Shown piece after piece: positions 55,008 through 64,000 of a stretch of DNA of 64,000 nt (the stretch's first letter is position 1; each line of letters opens with the position of its first letter). The DNA is from Rutpela maculata (Eukaryota > Arthropoda > Insecta > Coleoptera > Cerambycidae), in NCBI GenBank assembly GCA_936432065.2, contig OW386291.2:105589823-105653822 (forward strand), given 5' to 3'. A model generated the notes under the pieces. It ran no database searches. It saw only the letters and a program-made list of their open reading frames with translations, and was not told the DNA's origin. The position numbers and the translations under genes are program-made.

Positions 55008-55701
55008 TTCAAAATTCCAAGGATTGTATTTATAGTGTTCCATGTGAGTGCGGTAAGCATTATGTAGGTGAGTGATCTAGACCTTTCAACGTAAGGCTTG
55101 GTGAACACCGAGATTATGCTAGAAAGGGAGAATTTCAAAAATCAAAAATTTGTGAACATGCGTGGGATATAGTGTATTCCACAAATAATTCAGCGATATA
55201 AAAAACTCACAAAAAAGCATAAAGGACGCCGACCGCTTCTAGTTACTGTACCGCCCGCCGGTCCGCTTTGACAACGTTAGTCCACGTTGACCACACACAT
55301 TTTATTCCAACCTATCATAATTCCGGTAGAGAAAATTTCAACCAATTATATTCAGTGGGAGTGGCCTACATTTTTGTTCGGAAATATATGACCATTTTTT
55401 TGAGAAGATAATAAAGGCCTTTTATGTAAATAGACTGAAATTGATACACGGTCGGCACCCCTTTACGTTTTTTTGCGAGCTTTTTTATATCGCTGTATTA
55501 TCGATGGTACAAACTATAACAATCATGGGATCCAGTGTGACTCCGCGAAAATTTTGGAAAAAGAAAGCAACTCAACTAAAAGGAAACTTAAGGAATCCGT
55601 TATTATTTTGTTAAATGAGGATAAATGTGTTTCTAATTATTCTGTAGACTTCTGTACCAGCTCGTTGCCGACCCTCAGATACGAAGTAAGTAAAATTAAA
55701 T
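55008..55701 (+). pseudogene. GIY-YIG endonuclease domain of Penelope element, right copy
   Basis: The plus-strand copy matches the left one but has a stop within VGE-SRPF (55072-55074, TGA) and is cut by the insert at 55170-55516 just after ICEHAW. The frame resumes at ...IQCDSAKILEKESNS and ends near 55701. A few upstream codons (TDLNVAPI) extend beyond what the left copy shows. Confidence 0.7.
55170..55516. mobile_element. Mariner-type miniature element, TA duplication
   Basis: The ends are TAGTGTATTCC and GGTACAAACTA. The inverted repeats continue about 65 bp (CAGCGATATAAAAAA, AAAGG...GCCGACCG). TA at 55168-55169 and 55517-55518 flanks it, and the left Penelope copy shows the empty site (GGAATAACAATC). 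The 347-bp body is non-coding. Confidence 0.8.
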
Positions 55702-55856
55702 AAATATAATTTAATGTCTCACGTGACTATGAAAATACATAAACAAACTGTCTGGTTTGACATCCTCAAAAGTGAAAGTTTTGATAACGGAAAAATAACT
55801 ATTTTCCGAAACGTCAACTGCCTTCGTTTTAATTTTTCAATTTATCATTTAACAAT

Positions 55857-56110
55857 TTTGTTTCAGTTTATATATTTTTAGATGTGAGACATTTTGTCAT
55901 AGAAGTATAAAAACCAGCCTCTGTCTGATCCTTTTGGCGCAGAGGTTTATAAATCAAAATTTTTAAATATTTTTACAGTGGCAAAATACCCAACAAACTA
56001 AGAAATCATGAATATGCCACAAATAATAAATTATAAACAATACAATATATACGATGTATGAAGAAAGTAAGACAAAAAACACATGCCAAAATAAAATATA
56101 TACCTATGTA
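55857..56110. other. AT-rich DNA, nothing recognised
   Basis: No gene, inverted repeat or familiar motif was identified here. Confidence 0.35.
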
Positions 56111-56119
56111 TATCCTACC

Positions 56120-56200
56120 AGCACAGTAGCTTAGTCGGCTAAGGCGTATTGGGTGGCGAATATGCTGGTCGCATTGGCAATCTCAGAAATCTTATTTGTT
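56120..56200 (+). repeat. tRNA-like SINE head (tentative)
   Basis: GTAGCTTAGTCGGCTAAGG resembles a tRNA A box with its D arm, and about 55 bases later GGTCGCATTGGCAATC resembles a degraded B box. This spacing fits a tRNA-derived RNA polymerase III promoter. The acceptor stem cannot be folded convincingly, so it is not called a functional tRNA. Confidence 0.35.
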
Positions 56201-56642
56201 ACGGGAAAATCCAAAAATAGGTATTCTTTCACGAAATTGGGTACAAATTCATTTGAGGGGTTGTCAAATTCAGTGGAGTACCCAGATTAGATATAAAAAA
56301 TCGCATAAGATTTCTTCATTTTCCACCCCGTAAAGAACCGCAGTAGGCCGAGCTTTTATGTTTTATAGAATATAATGTATTTCAAAGGAAAATGATGACA
56401 TCAGTTCAAAGATCCATTGCTTGACCATAAAACTTATAGTTATTGGGTTATTTAGAAAAATTATTAAATTAACATCAATATCGACAATAGTGTGCCATGA
56501 GAATACAGTAATTTACAATAATTTTGTAAAAGAATCATAGTTATTAAAGTTGCTTAAAGTTCGTCAGGACGGTAAAAAGTTCGATTTACTTCTGTGTTGT
56601 ACTGTCTCTGGAAAAAAAAAATAAATGTGCAGAAAATACATG

Positions 56643-59107
56643 CAGAGCTGTGACCAGTACTCAATGAAAGTACTGGCAGTAACCAGTAAGCAACATCAAA
56701 CTATTTTTGTTTTACTTGCAGTATTAAGTACCAGTACTTTTCAGAAATACTTGAAATATTCAGTAATTAAAATTAAACATTTGCAGTAGCAGTAATAAGT
56801 AAAGTACTCTTCAAGTATTTTCAGTATTTTGAATACTTAGAGTATTCTATAAATATTTGCAGTACTTTCAAGTACTGCAAGTACTTTTAAAAACAGTAAC
56901 CTTAACGACTTCCAGTATTTAATTACTTGCAGTATATATTTGTAAGTACTTTTTAAAAACAGTACTAATATCAGATAAATATTATTAAAATCATTTTTAG
57001 GATTGCCAACAATAGTCAGTAATACAATAGACCCAGGGCTGGGCACGAAATTTCGATATGACTCGGGTTATGAAAAGTTTCCGTAACAATACGTCATACA
57101 TTAAGAGAGCATCCTGATTTGGGAATTTGCTGACAGCTCGAGCGGGGAGGGGCCCTGCCATATTGAAAAAATGGCGAACAAAAACAGTCTCTTTGAAATA
57201 TCTCGCTTCTGGTGCCTCATACGGCAAAAAATGCTCTTATGAAAATAAAAGAGCATTAAATTTTCTACAAAACATGTTCTATAGATTTTTTCGTTAAACT
57301 GAATAGTTTCGGCGCAGCAGCCAAAATTATGATTATTTTGTAATTTCTCAATCTAGTGTGACTTTTATGAAGGAGTATTTTTATGTTGAGACAAAATTTG
57401 TTTTCATACCTGAAAATCTTCAAAATAGTTGATTTTACTTGTCTGCTACGCATAACTCAATGTTCAATACTCGTTTCCACGCCACCTTGAGGTAGAGTAA
57501 ATGGCACGTTTTCTTTTACGTGGTTGTCCCCTATAGGCTAAATCCACGACTAACCTGCTTCTTGAGGCGTTTTAGTGCCTGATGTCGAAGGTTCAGGTTG
57601 GTTGTAGTCTCTTCGGAAATTGCTTCCGATGCGCTGTTCACTGATTCTACGTATTGATTGTTCTCCATGCTTGCGAGAAATGTTTCGACTGGAGAGTCGA
57701 CTTCCTCATCGTCATGAAGCTTATCAACTATTCCTGGTGCATTGTCGCAGCTTTGTCGGTTACAAAATTTGCAAATTACAGTGAAGAGCGCAACGAAAGC
57801 AATTACCGAAGAAAGTATTGTTGAAGACTATAACGAACCTGGACCTTCGACATCAAGCACCTAAAACGCCTCAAGAAGCAGGCTAGTCGAGGATTTGGTC
57901 TATAGGGGACAACCACGTAAAACAAAACGCGCCATATACTCTTCTTCAAGGTGGCGTGGAAACGAGTATTGAACATTGAGCTACGCGTAGCAGACAAGTA
58001 AAATCAACTATATTTGAAGATTTTCAGGTATGAAAACAAATTTTGTCTCAACACAAAAATACTCCTTCATAAAAGTCGCACTAAACTGAGAAATTACAAA
58101 AAATCATAATTTCGGCTGCTGCACCGAAACTATTCAGTTTAACGAAAAAATCTATAGAACATATTTTGTAGAAAATTGAATGTTCTTTTATTTTCATAAG
58201 AACATTTTTTGCCGTATGAGGCACCCGAAGCGAGATATTTCAAAGGGACTGTTTTTGTGCGCCATTTTTTCAATATGGCGGCGCCCCTACCCACTCGAGC
58301 TGTCAGCAAATTCCCAAATCAGTGTCCTCCCTTAGTGTACGACGTATTGATACGGAAACTTTTCATGACCTGAGTCATATTGAAATTTCGTGCCCAGCTC
58401 TTAGACTACAACAGCAACATATTAATATCAATAATAACGGTAAAGATTTTGGAAGTATAATTTTCATTAAAAAAATTCATGTTTGGAGCCCATTTCTCTT
58501 ATTATTGATTGGTAATGGTAATAACGGTAATAATGGTATTACTATAATATCGTATGTATTATACGACATGATGTATGAAAATTACAGAAGGTCACAAAAG
58601 ATATATTTTTATTACTCATTTTATCTCTAATATATAAATTTACAACAAAGGAAATAAGTAAGAAATATATAATATAAAACTTAAGACAACTTAAAATTAT
58701 AACGCATAATATATAATAGTCTAAGAGCTGATGAAAATTACTTGATTTATTAAAATAAAATACTGGCTCATTTTTTTCTTAAGTACTTGGAGTAGTTTAT
58801 AGTTTTACAGTTTTTATTAATACTGAGAGTGTTTTGTAATACTGGGAGTACTTTCTAATACTGGGAGTACTTACGTAAAGTACTTGAAGTAGATTATGAT
58901 TTTACAGTACTTTTTTAAGTAACAAGTAATACTTCGTAAAAAATGTTAGAAAATAAGTACCCAGTACAAGTATATTGCAAATATGTACTGGAAATTTACA
59001 ATACCAGTACAGAAATATTAAAAGTACTTAAAGTAAAGTACTTAAAGTACCTAAACTACTGCAGTACATATTTGCAGTACATTTTTGTACTGAAGTACAC
59101 AGCTCTG
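56643..59107. mobile_element. hAT-type element with AGTACTT repeats, 8-bp duplication
   Basis: The ends are CAGAGCTGTG and CACAGCTCTG, and AATACATG flanks it exactly at 56635-56642 and 59108-59115. The first ~310 bp and the last ~320 bp are packed with AGTACT, AAGTACTT and CAGTACT variants. Between them is a fold-back element (57034-58402) and AT-rich DNA; no transposase is present, so the element is non-autonomous. Confidence 0.85.
57034..58402. mobile_element. Fold-back element nested in the hAT-type element
   Basis: The left arm starts CAGGGCTGGGCACGAAATTTC, the right arm ends GAAATTTCGTGCCCAGCTCT; the arms of about 565 bp match well up to CCTGATGTCGAAGGTTC. The loop is about 57599-57834. 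The CAGGGCTGGGCA end is a common hAT-type terminus, and TAGAC is found just outside both ends, but a full 8-bp duplication is not clear. No protein is encoded. Confidence 0.7.
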
Positions 59108-59219
59108 AATACATGTATAATATTATTATTTTCTACTGGGAGAAGAAGATGGCTTCATAACCTCCACTCAGAAGGTAGTGATCCAAAACCGTCTTATTTT
59201 TATCAACGTTCTCAACGTT

Positions 59220-59513
59220 AGGAATGACAAGCTATGTGTAGAGACAGTTAAGTTAGTACAGTACTAATGGTCAGTTGAATGAGCAGTTCAGTTCAGTACA
59301 GACAGTCAAGTTTGAGTTTAGTTGATGGTCAGAAAGTGAGCAGAACAGATCAAGGGACTGAAGTAATGAATTGTAGTACACAGTGTAATACTAGTAATGT
59401 ACTTAATTAATTTGTTGTAATTAGTTAATAAATCAGTGTTTAGTGTTACCCTGCTGTTATAATTTCCGAACCCACGATACAGGGTGTTTACAAAAAGGGT
59501 GTAAACACGTAAC
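59220..59513 (+). repeat. Truncated 5' LTR of copy 2
   Basis: Begins at GGAATGACAAGCTATG, equivalent to a position just after the TATA box of the 3' LTR, and ends GTGTAAACACGTAACA. It is followed by TTGGTGTCAGAAGCGG, the probable primer-binding site, which starts with TGG as expected for pairing with a tRNA 3' CCA. Confidence 0.8.
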
Positions 59514-59978
59514 AATTGGTGTCAGAAGCGGAATTATAACAGAAGATTTCCGGATTGTTCGAGAAGGTTTCTACAGTGTTCTTATCGGGTATTAAGTGTG
59601 ACACTAAGAATTGACTTACGGGACCTTGTGTAAGGACTAATTTTGAACTGAAAAAACTGTGAAAAGTGCGATTTCAAGAAAGTTCCAGAACATTCTATTT
59701 GGAAATTACTGGAAATAATTAAATTCTTTCAACTGGAAAGTGATGGAGACACTAAGAAAAAAGACTCTTTTGTGTTAGTTCGTGTAAGTTTCTAGAACAT
59801 TCTATTCGGAAATTACCGGAGATAGTGAAATTATTTCAACTGAATAGTGACCTGGACTCTAAATAAGACTCTTTTGTGCCATTTCGAGATTTTTCTAGAA
59901 AGTTCCATTGGAAAAATCGACGAAACATTTGGATTTTCTTAACATTATTGTGCAATAAACTTGGGTTAACTTCATCGT

Positions 59979-60848
59979 ATGTCCGTAACAACAAGTATGG
60001 CAGGAGATAAAGGAATGAAGGACCTATTTGCGGAGTTTATAAGGATGATGGCGCGACAACGCCAGGAAGACAAAGAGGAGCAGGAAAGAAAACATCAAGA
60101 GGAAGTAAAGCGACGTCAGAAAGAAAAAGAGGATGAAGAAAGAAGACGTCAGAAAGAAAAAGAGGATGAGGACAGAAGACGTCAAGAAGAGAAAGACGAA
60201 TTCAGAAAAATTATGGGAGACCAAGAAAGAAGACGTCAAGAAGAAAGAGATGAATTAAAGAAAATGATGGAAAATCTGGAAATAAGACGCCAAGAAGAAA
60301 AAGAAAAACGCCAGGAAGAATTAAGGAAAATTCTGAACGATCAAATAAAAATACAACAGGACGCAATCATTTCTGTCAAGGAAGAACTAGAGAGTGAAGT
60401 CAGAGAAGAGATAAACAAGGTAGAAGACAAAGTAGGTGTAGTTGAGACAGAAGTCAGTCAGATCAAAGGAAAGATGAGTGACTTCGAAGGTGAAGTGAAG
60501 CGACTTAAACGACAATTAAGAGAGAAAGGAGGCCAGCGAGTAATACCATCGGGTCCTCGGTTAAAACCTCCCTCCTTCGACGGCCAAAGCTTATGGACGA
60601 CCTATAAGAGACAATTCGAAGCAGCTGCATATGCGAATAACTGGGATAACGAGGAAAATGCTATGGCATTAGTTCTGGCACTAAGGAGCCAAGCCACAGA
60701 GTTACTTCAGACCATCCCGGTGGAGAAACAAAGGGACTTCAAAGTCTTGGAAACTGCATTAGACTGGAGATATGGCGACCAACACCTCGCTCAAGTCTAC
60801 CAGACCCACCTAAAATCACGGACACAAAAGGCTGGAGAAAGTTTATAA
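59979..60848 (+). pseudogene. gag: Gag-like gene of copy 2, N-terminal part
   Basis: 289 codons are open from ATG 59979. The charged coiled-coil is longer than in copy 1 because the RRRQ(K/E)EKEDE-type heptad block is repeated more often (about residues 35-110). The capsid-like part follows (SFDGQSLWTTYKRQFEAAA; MALVLAL). A ~34-bp deletion relative to copy 1 near 60843 creates a stop after GESL. Downstream fragments to about 61460 carry both knuckle modules, but each has lost a Cys (the first begins QCGKLGHIKRDC, the second reads CYSWGKLG), so RNA binding would be impaired. Confidence 0.75.
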
Positions 60849-61500
60849 ACACACCTGGCATATCCGAGTGCACCGAGAGAATTTCAGGAACAATTAGCCG
60901 TGGGAGCCTTTTTAGATGGCATAAGGGACGAAGAGGTCAGGCGTGTTCTTAGGTTAACTCGACATCAAAGTATCAGCGAGGCTTTGGTACGTGCCCTTGA
61001 AGTAGAGGCTGCCTTTAGTCGCCCCGTGATCAGAAGTGCGCGCTGTGATAGTCAAAGAGGCACATTCAGATAAAAAGAATCTGGACACTAAGGACGTGCT
61101 TGAAATGTTTAGTAAATTATTGCACAAACTGGATTCTCTGGGGAAACAGGACAAACAAGAAGATGGAGGTATCCAGTGCGGCAAATTAGGGCACATTAAG
61201 CGAGACTGTCAACAGCGAAGCCCCGAGGAGGTAAATGCCGCAGTTGTTGGGACAAAAAGAACCTGGACACTATGGAAGTACATGCAATATTCAGTAAATT
61301 ACTGGCCAAACTGGATTCTCTGGTAACACAGGTTAAGCAACAAAGTGGTGGAAGGCCAAGCCAAGGTGGGGGTATTCGATGTTATAGCTGGGGAAAACTA
61401 GGCCATGTTAGACGAGATTGTAGACAGAGGAACCCTGAGAGGGTACAGGCCACTGGGGCGGTGTCGGCTAGAGAAAGCGATGCCCCGGGAGAAATAAAGG
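60849..61500 (+). pseudogene. Gag C-terminal fragments of copy 2 with two damaged knuckles
   Basis: The region continues the capsid-like part (FQEQLAVGAFLDGIRDEE near 60880-60935) and the two EMFSKLL...knuckle modules (about 61090-61210 and 61270-61430) in changed frames. The first knuckle lacks its first Cys and Tyr through a 6-bp loss; in the second a Cys has become Trp. Confidence 0.65.
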
Positions 61501-62323
61501 TTTGCCAGCTGCGAATAATCCTAGTCTACCGTCACAAGGCTGTGTAAACGGAAGTAAAGAGATTGCAGAGAATTGGACAAAGGAAGTTTTAAGACAAGAG
61601 CAACTGAGTGATGAGGAAATTGGACCTATGTTGCGAGCAAAGGAAAGAGAAAGTCGACCAGAATGGAAGGATATTTCTAACAAAGGAGTAGGATTGAAGG
61701 CTTTATGGTCACAATGGAATTCACTGAGAGTCTTAGACGGGCTATTGAGGAGAGCATGGGAAAGCCCGGACGGGAAGCAGGTTGCAATGCGTCTAGTGAT
61801 TCCCAGGTGTCGTGTACCAGAAGTACTCCAGGAGGCGCATAGTGAAACGTCCGGCAGACACTTTGGCGTGAACAAGACGTTGAGTAAAGTACGGGAACGG
61901 TTCTATTGGGTTAATAGTCGCCAGGATGTGGAGGCCTGGTGTCGCAAGTGTAAGAATTGTGCTGCCAATGGGGAACCATTTTCTGTGAGCAACTACACGA
62001 ATGTAAGTCGAGAACAACCGAAGAAGACCGAGAGCAGATTACCAAAGCTAGTGACCGAATGTAGGCTCGTTATGATCGGAATGTCAGTACAGGAGGATTC
62101 AAGGTGGGGGATCTAGTTTGGCTGTACAACCCACAGCGGAAGGAATGGAGATCCCGAAGCTTCAACCACCTTGGGAAGGACCGTACTCTGTCATTACCCG
62201 AATCAATGATGTTGTGTACCGAATTCAAAGAAGTAAAAAGTCGAAGTTGAAAACTGAACACTTGGATAGACTGGCGAAGTATGTGAAAGAGACTGAATTG
62301 CCTGACCGGGACATTCAGGTTTA
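61501..62323 (+). pseudogene. Pol scraps of copy 2: integrase zinc region and GPY module
   Basis: The better-preserved version of the remnant: RAKERESRPEWKDIS, VPEVLQEAHSETSGRHFGVN and WCRKCKNCAANG show an intact HHCC zinc-binding pattern (H, H, C, C) around 61820-61970. The frame then runs straight into TECR-like sequence and, after a frameshift near 62070, to VGDLV-LYNP and GPYSVITRINDVVYRIQ (62190-62235). Everything between zinc region and GPY, including the catalytic core, is missing at the same place as in copy 1. Confidence 0.75.
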
Positions 62324-62336
62324 AGGAGGGGGCAGT

Positions 62337-62768
62337 GTTATGTGTGTCAACCCTCTAGAGACATATAGAAGAATCTAGAACATCACAGACATCCTGTGGA
62401 ACATTGTAGAATGTGCAGGAATGTTGTGGAAAGAACACATAACCTAGGGTATATAAAGGAATGACAAGCTGTGTGTAGAGACAGTTAAGTTAGTACAGTA
62501 CTAATACAGTACTAATGGTCAGTTGCATGAGCAGTTCAGTTCAGTACAGACAGTCAAGTTTGAGTTTAGTTGATAGTCAGAAAGTGAGCAGAACAGATCA
62601 AGGGAGTGAAGTAGTGAATTGTAGTACACAGTGTAATACTAGTAAAGTACTTAATTAATTTGTTGTAATTAGTAAGTTAATAAATCAGTGTTTAGTGTTA
62701 CTCTGCTGTTATAATTTCCGAACCCACGATACAGGGTGTTTACAAAAAGGGTGTAAGCACGTAATAAT
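62337..62768 (+). repeat. 3' LTR of copy 2
   Basis: Begins TGTTATGTGTGTCAACCC after the purine-rich AAGGAGGGGGCAG tract and ends GTGTAAGCACGTAATA. TATATAAAGG is at about 62449-62458. It is longer than the copy 1 LTR because of the TTAGTACAGTACTAA-rich segment. Confidence 0.8.
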
Positions 62769-63095
62769 ACTTCTTTCAATGTCTTAGACAGAAAAATGCT
62801 TGAAGCTTTTCTCTTCAGTTCGTTTTAGATCTGAGTGGAGGTTATGGAATCATCTCCTTCTTTCCGGTAGGAAATGATTTTGATATTATACATGTGTTTT
62901 CTGCACATTTAATTTTTTTCCAGACCATCCCCAATGAACTTTAAGTAACTTGAATCTACTATGATTCTTTTAGAAAATTATTCTAAATTATTGTATTCTC
63001 ATGGCACACTATTGTCGATGTTGATGTTAATTTAACCATTTTTCTAAACAACTTTAAATAACCCAATAACCATACATTTTAGCTATAGGGAATGC

Positions 63096-64000
63096 ACATA
63101 TAGGTTGAAAGGTAATAAAAAGGGAAGCGAATAGGCTTCTGAAATAGAGTATGTTCCGTTTGAAATAAGCCATTTAATAGAGATCGAAGTTACCGAGGTT
63201 GGACCTCATTTTCTGGGGACCCTGTATATTGGGACATTTGTAGCTTACGCCCACATAAGCTCCATTTCTCATAGACATATGGGAGAAAAATTGGTTATCT
63301 GAATTTACCATAGTGAATGTTATTAATTTCCAATTATGGGTTAGTTTTCGCATCAGATTTTATTAAAATCGAAATATTTCAAAAACTATTGGTTTTTTAT
63401 ATAGCAAATGATATTGAAAGTTATATTAAAACAATAAATAAAGTTCGAATCCGGCATACAAAATAAAGCATACCATTTAAAATAAGGAAGTTGATGTCAA
63501 CTTCCGGTATAACCGGAAGAGCCAGTGGAATTGTGGAAATTTACTGCACGTATACTTAAAATACACGGTGTCCAAAGCCTTTGTAAATTGTTTCCCTAAG
63601 TCAAGCATAATATGAAGTGAGGGTAATAAGATTTTTGCAGGGTTAACTAAATTTGGGTGCTGGAATTCTCTTAAGAAATTCTTTTTTCATCCAGTGTAAA
63701 TTAGGAACCCTGCTATTCTACTTACAAGGAAAACATGGCATTTTTGTAAAGCCCGATTACTGACCCAGAAGCATTCCAAAAATTTTTAAATCACTATAAA
63801 TTTTCCATTGATGCTCTGAATACTTAATTTTGTTCAACAAAATATCTAAGTTTTCGTAGGTTTGTTTCAAGTGTACATAATATGTTACAGGAACTGATGT
63901 GTGTTTATTTATATCGTGAAATAATACTGCTTTGTTTTACTGGAGTCAATGAAGAGACGCCAATCGTTTGCATCAATTAACTATATTATCAAGCTTGGAA
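63096..64000. other. AT-rich DNA, no gene seen
   Basis: The segment includes GGAAGTTGATGTCAACTTCC with adjacent CGGTATAACCGG near 63487-63518 (two short perfect dyads), and GGGGACCCTGTATATTGGG near 63217-63236, which resembles the inner end of a mariner-type repeat. No complete element or coding sequence was identified. Confidence 0.4.

Larger units (their letters stand above)
54464..55856. mobile_element. Head-to-head pair of Penelope-like element ends
   Basis: The sequence from about 54464 (TGATAAATTGAAAAATTAAAACG) to the centre near 54985 is repeated in reverse complement to about 55856. Both arms carry the C-terminal GIY-YIG endonuclease of a Penelope-like element. Inverted or partial tandem copies are typical of Penelope insertions. 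The reverse-transcriptase part is missing. The right arm has a 347-bp mariner-type insert. Confidence 0.75.
59220..62768 (+). mobile_element. Ty3-type LTR retrotransposon, internally deleted, copy 2
   Basis: Same architecture as copy 1: gag with a duplicated knuckle module, then only the integrase zinc-binding region and GPY module. The 5' LTR is cut short (its first ~120 bp are missing) and the 3' LTR ends in a mutated GTAATA. It lies in the loop of the outer inverted-repeat element. The 3' LTR holds an extra TACAGTACTAA unit near 62500 compared with the 5' LTR, and both differ from copy 1 in the region after the TATA box, so this is a related subfamily rather than a recent duplicate. Confidence 0.85.
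56425..63095. mobile_element. Outer inverted-repeat element holding a hAT and an LTR element
   Basis: The left arm (about 56425-56642, continued at 59116-59190) and the right arm (about 62800-63095) are inverted copies, sharing TAGTTATTGGGTTATTT, CAATAGTGTGCCATGAGAATAC, AATGTGCAGAAAA(C/T)ACATG and ATAACCTCCACTCAGA. Without its two insertions it would be a small element of under 1 kb. The outer ends are only approximate and no duplication was found. Confidence 0.6.

Overview
The window is AT-rich nuclear DNA of an animal, most probably an insect with a large, repeat-filled genome. The reasons are spliceosomal introns (GT..AG), an insect-style bZIP gene, and a transposon mix typical of beetles and hemipterans: hAT, mariner-like, RNase-H-bearing and restriction-like-endonuclease LINEs, Penelope, and Ty3-type LTR elements. 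The species cannot be fixed from the sequence. Nothing bacterial or phage-like is present.

Only one host gene is well supported: a bZIP transcription factor on the minus strand. Its last two exons are at 18515-18670 and 18761-18951. A third exon at 29687-29854 has matching splice phase. The intervening ~10.7 kb intron is almost entirely mobile DNA.

Layout. 1-3301: AT-rich DNA with a fold-back element. 3302-13947: one mariner-like transposon (about 360 bp inverted repeats, minus-strand transposase) split by nested insertions: a long-armed element (3587-8536) that itself holds three other repeats, a 2.8 kb palindrome inside the transposase helix-turn-helix, and a dispersed repeat. 13948-18419: RTE-like LINE scrap, a complete but deleted Ty3-type LTR element, and a small inverted-repeat element. 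18420-29860: the bZIP gene, whose intron holds a LINE with RNase H, tandem repeats, a 5S-derived SINE, a 4.9 kb transposon encoding a FEN/XPG-like nuclease, and a hAT element. 30058-36000: two more LINEs and a repeat copy. 36600-41850: a palindromic element and a second FEN/XPG-like transposon. 42000-51300: a Jockey-like LINE broken into four pieces by a hAT element, an inverted-repeat element and a dispersed repeat. 51379-56200: an inverted-repeat element, a head-to-head Penelope pair and a tRNA-like SINE scrap. 56425-63095: an inverted-repeat element containing a hAT element (with a fold-back inside it) and a second copy of the deleted LTR element.

The most interesting result is a coherent transposon group: four elements (3587-8536, 3603-4894, 23156-28016, 39093-41847) end in TAGTCC-like termini and are each flanked by an exact 3-bp duplication (TCA, TTA, TTG, TTA). 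The two coding members carry degraded genes with the ordered acidic motifs of FEN1/XPG nucleases plus a cysteine-rich tail. The closest described group I know is Academ, reported to carry an XPG-like domain; whether these belong there needs a database search. Almost all coding regions here are broken by stops, frameshifts or insertions, so the window reads as a graveyard of nested elements around one gene.
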